Shown in pieces: positions 8,717 through 18,055 of a stretch of DNA of 64,000 nucleotides (positions are counted from its first letter, which is position 1; every line of letters starts with the position of its first letter). The position numbers and the translations under genes were made by a program. The stretch is from the NCBI RefSeq assembly GCF_022267515.1, contig NZ_JAKFGB010000012.1, forward strand, positions 806,001-870,000, written 5' to 3'. The notes under the pieces are model-generated. The model ran no database searches and was not told the DNA's origin. It saw only the letters and a program-made list of their open reading frames with translations. The DNA is from Rubinisphaera margarita. Lineage in GTDB: Bacteria > Planctomycetota > Planctomycetia > Planctomycetales > Planctomycetaceae.

Positions 8717-9349
8717 ATGCAGCTTCTGGAACAATTTCGCGGCGAAACTCACTCCTCCCATCAGCGACTCCATCAACTGATCAATCCCGATCGACTGACC
8801 AGTGGACTTGAGGAGTACGTCGATGGATTACAGCGCTATCTGAGCGTCGTCGGCCCCGTCGAGAAACATCTCACGCAGCTTTCAGAGCGTGTTCTGCGAG
8901 CCGATCAGCTTCCTCCGTCGTGGACGCGCCGACTGCAGAAAACGTCCTGGCTCCTGGAGGACCTCCATTGTCTCAAGGTCGCTCCGCGAGACGTTGCCGT
9001 TGCTGATTTCGTTCCGGAGGGCGGGGATCAAGAGGTTCAGAACTCCGAACAAGCTCTGGCGGTGATCGCCGGAAAATCCTACGCCCTTGAAGGGATGACC
9101 CTGGGGGCGACGCGAATGGCCGGATTGGTGGAAGAACGCCTCGGTCTGGGAACGTCGAGCGGATGTCGCTTTTTTGTCGGTTACGGTGAGCAGACCGCGG
9201 AGTACTGGAAGGCTTTCCGCCGCTGGATCGAGGGCTTGCAGATTGACGATGCGGTCGCGGTGCATGCCGCTGTCGGGATGTTCCGGTCCTTCGAATCGGG
9301 CTTCTCCGATTCTCTCGAAACCCTGGAAAGTGCAGGCACCGATGAGTGA
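8717..9349 (+). CDS. bphO: biliverdin-producing heme oxygenase (bacteriophytochrome-associated)
   Basis: 210 residues from ATG 8717; the frame is open further upstream, but this start gives the standard family N-terminus. It is an all-helical heme oxygenase fold. The N-terminal helix carries THSSHQRLHQL, with His15 the likely haem ligand. The distal helix region reads YALEGMTLGATRMAGLVEERLG, matching the conserved 'YVLEGSTLGG' segment of BphO proteins. It would cleave haem to biliverdin IX-alpha in the cytoplasm and so supply the chromophore of the phytochrome encoded next. Its stop overlaps the phytochrome start by eight bases, which supports coupled expression. Pairing with a phytochrome is the best evidence for this subtype. 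Confidence 0.85.
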   Translation: MQLLEQFRGETHSSHQRLHQLINPDRLTSGLEEYVDGLQRYLSVVGPVEKHLTQLSERVLRADQLPPSWTRRLQKTSWLLEDLHCLKVAPRDVAVADFVPEGGDQEVQNSEQALAVIAGKSYALEGMTLGATRMAGLVEERLGLGTSSGCRFFVGYGEQTAEYWKAFRRWIEGLQIDDAVAVHAAVGMFRSFESGFSDSLETLESAGTDE

Positions 9350-11582
9350 TTCCTCCCTTCCGTCATCCCCTCTTAACCGGTCGGTCGATTTGACCAATTG
9401 CGATCGGGAGCCGATTCATACTCCCGGAGCCGTTCAGAATCGGGGAGCCTTGATTGCGATCGAAATCTCAAGCGGACGTGTTGTCGCTGCGAGTGCGAAC
9501 TGTGAGGACGTGACAGGGCTGTCGGTCGCCGACCTTTTGGAGAATCCGTTTCGCGAGACGCTTCCCGTCCTGGGAGATATCGTCACCCAGGCCCGTGAGA
9601 TGCCTGAGGGGAAGCACGCAGATCGCAGGACGGTTGAACTGCCTGCGGGGACGCGGACGGTTCTGGCTCATCATTACGGCGGTCGCTGTCTGGTCGAAGT
9701 GCTGACAGCTGAAACGGAATCGGACGTTCAAGCGTCCGATCTGGTCGGTCGCCTGTTTGTGAAAATGGAGCGTCAGTCGCTGGAAGAGATCTACGACTGC
9801 GTCGTCCAGACGATCCAGGAATTCACCGGCTTTGATCGAGTGATGCTCTACCAGTTTCTGGAAGACGGTCACGGTTGTGTCATCGCCGAAGCGAAACAGG
9901 ACGAGCAGGAGGCGTTTCTTGGTCTGCATTATCCAGCGAGCGATATTCCAGCTCCAGCCCGACGGCTGTACGAACTGAATCGAATCCGATTGATCGCCGA
10001 TGTCGAAGCGCCCACGGTCGACATGGTTTCCGCAGGCGGGATCGAACCGGTCGATATGTCGTTCGCGACACTGCGAGCTATCTCGCCAATTCATGTCGAG
10101 TACCTGAAGAACATGGGCGTGCGGGCGAGCATGTCGATCTCGGTGATGCAGGGAGAGAAACTCTGGGGGCTGATCGCCTGCCATCACAATCAGGCGAAAC
10201 CTGTCAGCCCCGGGATGCGGGATGCGTGTGAGCTGGCAGGGGCTCTGCTGTCGACATTTCTTGTGAGCCGGATGCAGCAGGAGCAGTTGCAGCGGAAAGT
10301 GGAAGTGAATCGAGCCATCACCGAGAACCTGTCTTCAATGGGACAGTCGAACGACGTGACGGGCGGTCTGGAACGATCGGCCGGCTGGCTGTGCAGTCTG
10401 TTCGACGCCTGTGGCATGGTCTGGCAATCGGGAAGCCACAACTTTTTCTGGGGAGAGCTCCCCAACCAGGAAGCGATCCGGGAACTGCATCAGGCGCTTG
10501 CCGTGAGACCCGATCAGGCGATCGCGTTTACCGACCAGATTTCGGCCTGGCTGCCAGCTGCGGCTTCTTATGCGGATCGGTGTGCGGGGATGCTGGCGAT
10601 TCGCCTCGGGCGGCGTGAAGGGGGCGTGTTTCTGTTCTTTCGTCCTCCATACAGCGCCACCATCACCTGGGGAGGCGATCCGAGCAAGTCAGCAACCCGA
10701 GAAGACGGTCGGCTGACCCCCCGAAAATCCTTCGGAGCATTTCAAGAGAAGGTTGAAGGCAAAAGTCGTCCGTGGACGCAGGCCGATCGGGAAGTTGCGG
10801 CCACCCTTGCGGCGGGCATGAAGACGATCTTCGTCGAACAGGCCGAACAGCTGCGAAAAGCGATCGACGAATTGCGAGCGCTCAATGCCGATCTGGATGC
10901 CTTCGCCTATGCGGCTTCCCATGATTTGAAAGAACCGCTGCGGGGCATCAATCATTTCGCATATCTGCTTGAACAGGCTCAGAACCTGACCGACGAGAAC
11001 TACGTTCGCGGCCTGCAGGGAGTCAAAAGGCTGACTTCCCGCATGGAAGAACTCCTGAACGGACTGCTGCGATTTTCCCGGGCGGGCCGAGCGGAACTCC
11101 GAATCGAAAAGTTCGCGCTTGCCGAAACGGTCGAGCAGATGCAAGATGTACTCTTCGGTGGACTTCCGCCTGAAGACGTTGAAATCAGTGTGGAGTCTGA
11201 TGGTCCTGTGACGGGAGATTTCGCCTGTGTGCGGGAGATTCTCGGAAACCTTGCCAGCAATGCGATTAAGTACAACGAGAGCGAAATCAAGCGGGTCGAG
11301 ATCGGAATGGTTCCGGCCTCGGAAACGCCGCTGGCCACGGTTTGCGAGCCTGCGTCCAGCGTGATTTATGTGAACGATAACGGCATCGGAATCGATCCTG
11401 CGTTTTCTACACAGATTTTCGAGATTTTTCGCCGGCTGCACGACCGTGATGCCTATGGTGGAGGGGCAGGAGCCGGATTGACAATAGTCCGCCGAATGGT
11501 CGAGCGGCACGGGGGCTCGATCGTCGCCGAATCAACCGAACTGGGAACAACGTTCTACTTCACACTGGGACAGAAGTCATGA
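9342..11582 (+). CDS. bphP: bacteriophytochrome histidine kinase
   Basis: 746 residues from ATG 9342, inside the end of the heme oxygenase gene; the longer frame from 9174 is a read-back. The PAS domain has the biliverdin-binding Cys at residue 20 (TNCDREPIHTPG); the usual following QPHG is QNRG here. The GAF domain contains the hallmark YPASDIPAPAR, and the PHY region carries SPIHVEYLKNMGVRASMS and ACHH. The HisKA phospho-acceptor is His527 (ASHDLKEPLR). The HATPase has its N box (NLASNAIKYNES) and G boxes (NDNGIGID; GGGAGAGLTIV). It would sense red/far-red light and autophosphorylate. The stop overlaps the response-regulator start (ATGA), which points to a cognate pair. Confidence 0.93.
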   Translation: MSDSSLPSSPLNRSVDLTNCDREPIHTPGAVQNRGALIAIEISSGRVVAASANCEDVTGLSVADLLENPFRETLPVLGDIVTQAREMPEGKHADRRTVELPAGTRTVLAHHYGGRCLVEVLTAETESDVQASDLVGRLFVKMERQSLEEIYDCVVQTIQEFTGFDRVMLYQFLEDGHGCVIAEAKQDEQEAFLGLHYPASDIPAPARRLYELNRIRLIADVEAPTVDMVSAGGIEPVDMSFATLRAISPIHVEYLKNMGVRASMSISVMQGEKLWGLIACHHNQAKPVSPGMRDACELAGALLSTFLVSRMQQEQLQRKVEVNRAITENLSSMGQSNDVTGGLERSAGWLCSLFDACGMVWQSGSHNFFWGELPNQEAIRELHQALAVRPDQAIAFTDQISAWLPAAASYADRCAGMLAIRLGRREGGVFLFFRPPYSATITWGGDPSKSATREDGRLTPRKSFGAFQEKVEGKSRPWTQADREVAATLAAGMKTIFVEQAEQLRKAIDELRALNADLDAFAYAASHDLKEPLRGINHFAYLLEQAQNLTDENYVRGLQGVKRLTSRMEELLNGLLRFSRAGRAELRIEKFALAETVEQMQDVLFGGLPPEDVEISVESDGPVTGDFACVREILGNLASNAIKYNESEIKRVEIGMVPASETPLATVCEPASSVIYVNDNGIGIDPAFSTQIFEIFRRLHDRDAYGGGAGAGLTIVRRMVERHGGSIVAESTELGTTFYFTLGQKS

Positions 11583-12022
11583 GCGAGGGTATCGCATCAC
11601 TCCTCGTTCTCGAGGACAATGATGAAGACTTTGAAGTGCTGAGTCTTGCCTGCCAGCGGTACGGCAAGCCAGTACGCACGCTGCGCTTTCGCAGGGCAGA
11701 GCCGCTCCTGGAACTGATCGAGCGGAAGACGCTGGCCCCCCCTGCTCTGGCGATGCTCGATCTTCGGTTGCCTGGAGCGAGTGGCCTTTCCGTACTCGAG
11801 CGACTGAAGAAGTCGCCTCACTACGCCTCGGTCCCAGCCGTTGTATTCACAACCAGTTCGAGTCCGTCTGAGATCATCCAATGTTACGATGCCAGCGCGA
11901 ATGCCTTTCATGCCAAGGTCATCGAAACGGAGACGATGATACGAATGCTGGTTTCCGTGCTGACGTACTGGCTGAGTGATGTCATTCACTGCCCGATGAC
12001 ACGGAGGTCTCGTCATGAGTAA
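11579..12022 (+). CDS. Rcp1-type single-domain response regulator
   Basis: 147 residues made of a receiver only, as expected for phytochrome partner regulators of the Rcp1 type. Acidic residues EDND at 12-15 and the phospho-acceptor Asp61 (AMLDLRLPG) are present, as is TTSS at the switch Thr/Ser position. The conserved Lys is present (AFHAKVIE), but the Pro that normally follows it is Val. The start overlaps the bphP stop (ATGA) and the stop lies within the next gene. It would accept phosphate from BphP. With no output domain it probably relays phosphate onward, plausibly to the hybrid kinase encoded next; that step is inference. Confidence 0.85.
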   Translation: MSEGIASLLVLEDNDEDFEVLSLACQRYGKPVRTLRFRRAEPLLELIERKTLAPPALAMLDLRLPGASGLSVLERLKKSPHYASVPAVVFTTSSSPSEIIQCYDASANAFHAKVIETETMIRMLVSVLTYWLSDVIHCPMTRRSRHE

Positions 12023-13631
12023 CGGGCAGCCCCACGTCCAGCGAATTCTGCTGATCGATGATTCTCCAGAGGATCGGGCCCGTATCCGTGCTGCGCTTAT
12101 CCAGGGAGGATCTGACCGACGTTATGAATTCCGCGAAGCCTGCAATGGTGAAGAGGGACTCAAGTTATGTCATGAGAGCACGGACTGGCCGATCGACTGC
12201 GTGATCGTCGATATCCACATGCCCAAAGTGAACGGCATCGAGCTTCTCAATCAGCTGAGAATGCGGAAAAGCGATCACGTGACCCGCTATCCGGTGATTG
12301 TGTTAACGGGCAGCGATGGCAGCAACGATGCCAGCGTGGCGTTGAGATCCGGGGCTCAGGACTACGTGACCAAGAGTGCCATCTATCCATCGGTGCTGTT
12401 CCGGGTCGTCGACAATGCGATTGAACGACACGCGATGGTCAAGCGGCTGCATGCCAGCGAGCGGAAAGCGGCTTCGGCCAGCCGTGCGAAGTCGGCTTTT
12501 ATCGGCAACATCAGTCACGAGATTCGCACCCCGATGACGGCTGTCCTGGGTTTGTGCGAACTGCTGCTGGATACGGAAACGACCGATGACCAGCGGAACA
12601 TGCTGACGATGATTCGGGACAACGGGAAATATCTGGTCGAGATCGTCAACGATCTACTCGATCTCTCCAAGATGGAAGCCGGTGTGCTGCAGATCGAGCG
12701 TTCTCCAACCGAACTCCCCGGGCTGTTAAACGAGCTGTTCAACCTGATGCGTGTTCGTGCCAACGAGAACCAGGTTCGGCTGCGTCTGGATGCCGCCTCC
12801 GAACTGCCGGAACGTATTCTGGTCGATCCGATTCGTTTGCGACAGATTCTGCTGAATCTTCTCGGCAACGCCATCAAGTTCAGTCCCGGCGGCGAAGTGG
12901 TTCTTGAAGTTAAACGCAAGGTTCACGATGATCAGGAATTCCTGGTCTACAGCGTGGTCGACACGGGTTGTGGAATCGCGGAGGACGATCTCGACTTGAT
13001 TTTCGAGCCGTTCGCACAATCGGGCGGCGACCAGAAACAGCGAAGCAACGGGACCGGGCTGGGGCTTTCGATCAGCCGCCGACTTGCCAAGGCGATGGGC
13101 GGAACCGTGTCGGCGAAGAGCAAGGTTGGCCAGGGCAGCACGTTCACCCTTGCGGTTCCTCTAGTCGTTGCTTCTTCCGTGGACGATTCATCGGCCGAAC
13201 ACGTGATCTCCCTGGCGGGGAACTCCCCGGCATCGCTTGAGAACTGTCACGTGGTCCTTGCTGAAGACGTCCGATCAACGCAGGTTCTGATGAAGCGGAT
13301 CATCGAAGCAGCGGGCGGGCGGATTACGATCATCGAGAACGGCAGAGAGCTCGTGGACTTCGTTCAGAAAAACGCCGAGTCCGTTTCTGTGGTCGTCACA
13401 GACATCCAGATGCCGGGGGTGAATGGCCTGCAGGCCACGCAGGAGATTCTGGCTGTGGACGATCAGATTCCGGTTATCGTTCTGACCGCGGATGCTTCGT
13501 CCCGGACCCGTAAGATCGCGCTGGAGGCCGGTGCTCGAGAGGTTGTTACCAAGCCGATCGATCGCTCGACTCTGCTCGAAACGATTTCAACGCTCAGCGA
13601 GAACCGTCGACTTTCGCTGGAGTATGAGTAG
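12015..13631 (+). CDS. hybrid histidine kinase, REC-HisKA-HATPase-REC
   Basis: 538 residues. The N-terminal receiver has DDS at the acid pocket and Asp66 (IVDIHMPKVNG). HisKA follows with His168 (NISHEIRTPM), then an HATPase (NLLGNAIKFS; DTGCGIAEDD; GTGLGLSISRR), and a second receiver with Asp463 (VVTDIQMPGVNG). There is no membrane segment, so it is cytoplasmic. It starts eight bases inside the preceding response-regulator gene. A kinase that begins with a receiver can be regulated by phosphotransfer, so it may be the second tier of a phytochrome relay. No Hpt or DNA-binding output lies in this operon; the convergent ANTAR gene 11 bases away is the nearest candidate output. Confidence 0.85.
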   Translation: MSNGQPHVQRILLIDDSPEDRARIRAALIQGGSDRRYEFREACNGEEGLKLCHESTDWPIDCVIVDIHMPKVNGIELLNQLRMRKSDHVTRYPVIVLTGSDGSNDASVALRSGAQDYVTKSAIYPSVLFRVVDNAIERHAMVKRLHASERKAASASRAKSAFIGNISHEIRTPMTAVLGLCELLLDTETTDDQRNMLTMIRDNGKYLVEIVNDLLDLSKMEAGVLQIERSPTELPGLLNELFNLMRVRANENQVRLRLDAASELPERILVDPIRLRQILLNLLGNAIKFSPGGEVVLEVKRKVHDDQEFLVYSVVDTGCGIAEDDLDLIFEPFAQSGGDQKQRSNGTGLGLSISRRLAKAMGGTVSAKSKVGQGSTFTLAVPLVVASSVDDSSAEHVISLAGNSPASLENCHVVLAEDVRSTQVLMKRIIEAAGGRITIIENGRELVDFVQKNAESVSVVVTDIQMPGVNGLQATQEILAVDDQIPVIVLTADASSRTRKIALEAGAREVVTKPIDRSTLLETISTLSENRRLSLEYE

Positions 13632-13642
13632 CCAGCGGCGAG

Positions 13643-14281
13643 TCATCCTTCGGCGAAGGATTTGCCGTTCTTCTGCTCGCCGTCGATACTGAGCAGATCC
13701 TGAGCCTCGACGATAATGCGGGCCACTTCAACAAGCTTTTTCCGCGAATCGTTCGCCATCCGTTGCAGCGTGCGATAAGCCGTGTCTTCGTCGATCTCCC
13801 GTTGCTTCATCAACTGGCCTTTGGCGCGCTCGATCCATTTGCGGGCATCGAGAGCGGCCCGGAGTTCTCGATTCTCCTTCATCAGCTCTTCGAACTCTCG
13901 AAAACGGGTCAGGACCAGGTAGATCGAGGGGCGTAAGTCGTTCAGCTCGACCGGCTCGGTCAGGTAGGCCATCACATGATCCTGCAACGCATGCTCAACC
14001 TTCTCGAGTTCTGCCGTCGGAGAGATGATGATCGACGGAATCGGATGCTTCTTTCCGCAGGCGATGAGCGCGTCAATTCCGTCCATATCGGACAGATGCG
14101 TGCTGGCGATCAGGAGCTCGGGCGGTTTCCGCTTCACAGAGTCGATTAGCTCGTGCCCGGAGTCCGTGACCACCGGGACCCGATGGTTCAGCGCAAGCAA
14201 CATTTGCTCGATAATGGGGCGGACAATCTCATTGCCGTGAGCGAAATAAATCCTCACGCTGTCGGTAGCCAGGTCAGTCAT
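13643..14281 (-). CDS. ANTAR-domain antiterminator with degenerate receiver
   Basis: 212 residues. The C-terminal ANTAR RNA-binding domain is clear (about residues 135-195: RKWIERAKGQLMKQ, then EDTAYRTLQRMA and LVEVARIIVEA). The N-terminal receiver-like domain lacks all the chemistry. The acid pocket DD is His15-Gly16, the phospho-acceptor Asp is Ser60 (IASTHLSDMDG) and the conserved Lys is Glu109 (AYLTEPVE). ANTAR proteins such as AmiR and NasR bind paired hexaloop hairpins and block termination. Here control must come from protein or ligand binding rather than phosphorylation. It converges on the phytochrome-linked hybrid kinase gene, but partnership is only inferred. The target RNAs are not identified. 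Confidence 0.88.
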   Translation of the reverse strand: MTDLATDSVRIYFAHGNEIVRPIIEQMLLALNHRVPVVTDSGHELIDSVKRKPPELLIASTHLSDMDGIDALIACGKKHPIPSIIISPTAELEKVEHALQDHVMAYLTEPVELNDLRPSIYLVLTRFREFEELMKENRELRAALDARKWIERAKGQLMKQREIDEDTAYRTLQRMANDSRKKLVEVARIIVEAQDLLSIDGEQKNGKSFAEG

Positions 14282-14555
14282 GAACGGAAACGGACTCGAT
14301 TGAGGATTGTAGACGTACGATCAAACATTCGGACGATGTGCGGAAATAACCGTATGACTATAACCGCGCTATCCGTGGGATGCCACGAATTTCGTGATGA
14401 AGAAACACAACTGAGACGCGAATCCAAACAATTCTGCCTGATGCAGGTCTCCAGACGGAAATCATTCCCCACCCTTACGGATCTGCCGGCGCTTATGGTA
14501 AGCTGGTCGACGTAAACTTCGACGACTTTGATCCAGTGACAGGGGCTGTTGACGT

Positions 14556-16043
14556 ATGAGATTTCACCCAGGCTTTATGCTTTCCGCTCTACTGTTCCTC
14601 TCTCCTCTGCTCATTTCGAGCCAGGCGACTGCGAGAGACGGGCGGCTTCCGAATATCGTGCTCATCGTGGCCGATGATCTCGGTTACCGGGAGCTTGGAA
14701 GTTACGGCCAAGAGCACATCCGTACGCCTCAACTCGATCAGCTGGCCGCTGATGGGATGCGATTCACGCAGTTTTACTCGGGCAATGCAGTCTGTGCGCC
14801 CTCACGCTGCGTGTTGATGACGGGTAAGCATCCGGGACATGCCGCAGTGCGGGACAACCGATCGACTCCGCCGGAGGGGCAATGGCCGATTCCAGACTCC
14901 GAGATCACGATCGCCGAGCTTCTCGAAGAGCTGGGCTACGTTTCAGGAGCATTTGGCAAGTGGGGATTGGGCGGGCCCGAGTCGACCGGACGACCAATGG
15001 TTCAGGGGTTCGATCGCTTCTTCGGGTACAACTGTCAGTCGCACGCTCACAGTTATTATCCGTCGTATCTCTGGAACGATGAGCAGCATGTCGCACTGAA
15101 GAACGATCCCCCTGTTCCTGGGCACGCCAGTCTGCCCAAGGGAGCCGATCCAGCCGATCCCCGCAGCTACGATGTCTTCAAAGGGAATGACTACGCCCCG
15201 GAACGAATCAACGAACAGGCTGTCCAGTTCGTCCGCGACAACAAGGATGAGCCGTTCTTTCTTTATTACCCGACCGTCATTCCGCATGTGGCACTGCATG
15301 TTCCGGATAAGGAACTGGAGTCGTATCTGGAACTCAACTGGGACGATCCCCCCTTCACCCGCGCTAACGGCTACGGCTATACGCCTCACTTCACACCACG
15401 GGCGGCCTACGCTGCGATGATCACATACATGGATCGCAGCATCGGCAACGTGCTGAAGACCCTGGACGAACTCGGACTGACCGAAGACACCGTTGTCATA
15501 TTCTCTTCCGACAACGGGACGACGCATCTCAAAGAAGAGGTCGACTACGATTTCTTCAATAGTGTCGGAGAACTGCGAGGGCTGAAAGGTTCGCTGTACG
15601 AGGGAGGAATTCGCGTGCCGTGCATCGTTCGCTGGCCAGGTCGCGTCAAGGCCGGTTCCGTCAGTAACCGCGTCGCCGGATTCGAAGACATCATGCCGAC
15701 CATTCTCGACCTCGTAGGGCACGCGGAGAATTCTCCGCAGGAGATTGACGGAATCAGTTTCGCTCCAACGTTGCTGGGCGAGGACCAGGAGCCGCGGCCA
15801 TTTCTTTATCGAGAGTTCTCCAGTTACGGCGGCCAACAGTCGGTTCGGGCGGGAGACTGGAAAGCCGTTCGCCAGAACATGCGAAAAGGCAATCTCGAGA
15901 TTGAACTGTACCACCTCGCTCGCGACCCGGGCGAGCAGAACAATGTCGCCGAACAGCATCCCAAGGTTGTTGAACGGCTCAAGAAACTGATGCAGGAACA
16001 ACATACCCCATCGGAAGTATTCCCACTCAAGCCGATCGACTGA
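14556..16043 (+). CDS. secreted type I (formylglycine) sulfatase
   Basis: 495 residues. An N-terminal signal peptide ends near SSQATARDG. Sulfatase metal-site residues are visible at the start (IVLIVADDLGYRELG). The activation motif is CAPSR, with Cys80 the residue converted to formylglycine, followed by LMTGKHPGHA. The second metal motif FSSDNGTTH and the C-terminal GLKGSLYEGGIRVP are typical of arylsulfatase A-like planctomycete sulfatases. It hydrolyses sulfate esters, probably on algal or animal polysaccharides outside the cytoplasm. Planctomycetes carry many such genes. The exact substrate cannot be read from sequence. Confidence 0.92.
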   Translation: MRFHPGFMLSALLFLSPLLISSQATARDGRLPNIVLIVADDLGYRELGSYGQEHIRTPQLDQLAADGMRFTQFYSGNAVCAPSRCVLMTGKHPGHAAVRDNRSTPPEGQWPIPDSEITIAELLEELGYVSGAFGKWGLGGPESTGRPMVQGFDRFFGYNCQSHAHSYYPSYLWNDEQHVALKNDPPVPGHASLPKGADPADPRSYDVFKGNDYAPERINEQAVQFVRDNKDEPFFLYYPTVIPHVALHVPDKELESYLELNWDDPPFTRANGYGYTPHFTPRAAYAAMITYMDRSIGNVLKTLDELGLTEDTVVIFSSDNGTTHLKEEVDYDFFNSVGELRGLKGSLYEGGIRVPCIVRWPGRVKAGSVSNRVAGFEDIMPTILDLVGHAENSPQEIDGISFAPTLLGEDQEPRPFLYREFSSYGGQQSVRAGDWKAVRQNMRKGNLEIELYHLARDPGEQNNVAEQHPKVVERLKKLMQEQHTPSEVFPLKPID

Positions 16044-16093
16044 TCGAAACGACTGGAATTTGTCTGCGTTCTCTCGGGAACGTCAGGCAGAAG

Positions 16094-17041
16094 ATGAAAT
16101 GCGGCCGACATCCATGTGTTGACACGTGCCGAGGTGAACTCGTGGGGTACAGACTGAAACGGAACGAAGGCGTCGAAGCCGGCCTCCGGCGGATTGCGCG
16201 GGAACAGATCGAGAAATCACTCCGGGACCTCAGCGATTCCGAGGTGAAAACCTCCCGAAAAGTCCATCAGATCCGCAAGCGGTGTAAGAAGCTGCGGGCT
16301 GTGATCAGGCTCGTTCGTCCTGCTCTCGGCGATGCCTATGGCCGGGAGAACAGGGAGTTTCGAGATGCGGCCCGCATGTTGTCGCAGGCCCGTGATGCGA
16401 AAACCGCGCTCGACACGTACGATGCGGTCATGGAGACGTTTGAAGATCAGGTCCAGCGGAAAGCGTTTGGCTCGATCCGACGTGAGCTGACCAACCGGAG
16501 GAAGGCCCTGCTCGATGAGCGAGTGGATCTAAACGCTCGCTTCCAGGAAGTGGCCGCTCGACTCGAAGCGGCTCGCGATCGCATTCCGTCGTGGCGACTG
16601 TCAGAAGAAGGCTTCTCGGCAATTCGCGGCGGCTTGAAGAAGACCTATTCCCGAGCCTGCAAAGAAATGGATGGTGTCGCGGAAGAGCCTGCCGACGAAA
16701 ACTTTCACAACTGGCGGAAGCGCGTGAAATATCATCGCTACCACTGTCAGATCCTGACTCCGCTCTGGCCGGCCGAACTGCGAGCAAGAGCGGGCGAAGC
16801 CGATCGACTCGGCGACTACCTCGGAGACGACCACGACCTGGCCGTTTTACGAGCTCAGGTCGTGGAGAGTCCGGAGGCATTTGGACAGGAACGGGACATC
16901 CAGGCGTTTCTTGGATTGATGGATCAACAGCGTGAACTGCTGCAGCAGAAGAGCTTTCTTGTTGGGCGGCGGCTCTTTGCCGAGAAGCCCGGCGCACTCT
17001 GCAATCGTATGTCCAGGTACTGGGACGTCTGGCAACTCTGA
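16094..17041 (+). CDS. CHAD domain protein
   Basis: Up to 315 residues. It has the conserved histidine alpha-helical domain: VHQIRKRCKKLRAVIRLVRP near residue 55 and FHNWRKRVKYHRYHCQIL near residue 205. Each supplies the conserved His and a strip of Arg/Lys that binds polyphosphate in characterised CHAD proteins. The start is uncertain: GTG 16142 has a good GAGGTG Shine-Dalgarno five bases upstream, whereas ATG 16094 has none. It is not fused to a CYTH domain. Likely roles are polyphosphate binding or granule targeting. It converges on a stress SDR gene 13 bases away. Confidence 0.85.
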   Translation: MKCGRHPCVDTCRGELVGYRLKRNEGVEAGLRRIAREQIEKSLRDLSDSEVKTSRKVHQIRKRCKKLRAVIRLVRPALGDAYGRENREFRDAARMLSQARDAKTALDTYDAVMETFEDQVQRKAFGSIRRELTNRRKALLDERVDLNARFQEVAARLEAARDRIPSWRLSEEGFSAIRGGLKKTYSRACKEMDGVAEEPADENFHNWRKRVKYHRYHCQILTPLWPAELRARAGEADRLGDYLGDDHDLAVLRAQVVESPEAFGQERDIQAFLGLMDQQRELLQQKSFLVGRRLFAEKPGALCNRMSRYWDVWQL

Positions 17042-17054
17042 TTCTCTCCCCGCA

Positions 17055-17945
17055 TCAGCCGTTGATCACTTCTCCGCCGTTGGGATGCAACACCTGACCG
17101 GTCATGTACGAGGAGTCGTCAGAGGCCAGGAAGACGTAACAGGTTCCAACTTCCGAAGGTTGGCCGGCTCGACCGAGAGGGGAATCGCCGCCGAACTTGC
17201 TCACCTTTTCCGCATCGAATGAAGCCGGAATGAGCGGTGTCCAGATTGGACCCGGTGCGACCGCATTAACGCGAATTCCTTCGGCTGCCAGCTTCTGGGA
17301 AAGAGATCGCGTGAACGCCACGATCGCCCCTTTTGTCGAGGAGTAGTCGAGCAAGCCGGGGCTGCCGCGGTACGCGGTAACGGACGTCGTATTGATAATC
17401 GTACTCCCCTTCTGCTTTCGCAGATGAGGTAGTGCCGCCTGAGTGAGGAAGAACATCGAAAAGATGTTGGTGCGAAACGTCTGAACGAGCTGCTCTTCAC
17501 TGATGGCGTCGATTTCTTTGGCTTCGTGCTGTTCGGCGGCGTTATTAACGAGAACGTCCAGTTGCCCGAATTTGGAGATGGTCTCCTCAACGGCTTTCTG
17601 GCAAAAGGCTTTTTCCCCGATATCACCTTTGATCAGTAAGCTGCTTTGGCCTTCCTGTTCGATCATCTTCGCCGTCTTCTCGGCGTCCTGCTGTTCTTCA
17701 AGATAGACAATGGCGACATCGGCTCCTTCCCGGGCGAACATGACTGCGGCACTCCGGCCGATCCCGCTGTCGCCTCCGGTTATGAGCGCCACCTTGCCTT
17801 TCAGTTTGCTCGAACCCTGGTAATCCTCTCGGACCACGACAGGTTCCGGCTCCATCTTGTGCTGACGTCCTGGCTGTCGCGCCTGTGACTGAGCCGGTCG
17901 CTGTTCGCCTTCCGAAGCACCTCGTGATTTGGATTTGTTCGCCAT
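17055..17945 (-). CDS. SDR family oxidoreductase (YghA/general-stress type)
   Basis: 296 residues. A disordered, Gln- and Arg-rich N-terminal extension of about 45 residues precedes the Rossmann domain. The cofactor motif is TGGDSGIGR, the structural NNAAEQ motif is present, and the active site is YSSTKGA (Tyr-x-x-x-Lys) preceded by a Ser at NTTSVTAY. The C-terminal NGGEVING tail is typical of YghA/YdaD-like stress dehydrogenases, often found beside DUF892 genes, as here. It would reduce or oxidise a carbonyl or alcohol substrate with NAD(P). A GGAGTAAAAGG Shine-Dalgarno precedes ATG 17945. Confidence 0.88.
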   Translation of the reverse strand: MANKSKSRGASEGEQRPAQSQARQPGRQHKMEPEPVVVREDYQGSSKLKGKVALITGGDSGIGRSAAVMFAREGADVAIVYLEEQQDAEKTAKMIEQEGQSSLLIKGDIGEKAFCQKAVEETISKFGQLDVLVNNAAEQHEAKEIDAISEEQLVQTFRTNIFSMFFLTQAALPHLRKQKGSTIINTTSVTAYRGSPGLLDYSSTKGAIVAFTRSLSQKLAAEGIRVNAVAPGPIWTPLIPASFDAEKVSKFGGDSPLGRAGQPSEVGTCYVFLASDDSSYMTGQVLHPNGGEVING

Positions 17946-17995
17946 CCTTTTACTCCTTCCGATTCGACAAGCGTAAGCTGGAAATGCGCAGACAG

Positions 17996-18039
17996 CAGCC
18001 TCTCAGGGAACGACCATGTGTCGGATCCGAGAGAGGCTG
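17996..18039 (-). terminator. hairpin between DUF892 and SDR genes
   Basis: Nine-base arms CAGCCTCTC (17996-18004) and GAGAGGCTG (18031-18039) flank a 26-base loop that contains a small inner stem (CGAC/GTCG). It lies between the stop of the DUF892 gene and the start of the SDR gene. No U-tract follows, so it may be an attenuator or RNA-stability element rather than a classical terminator. Confidence 0.4.
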
Positions 18040-18055
18040 GTCCAGGGAGACGCCG

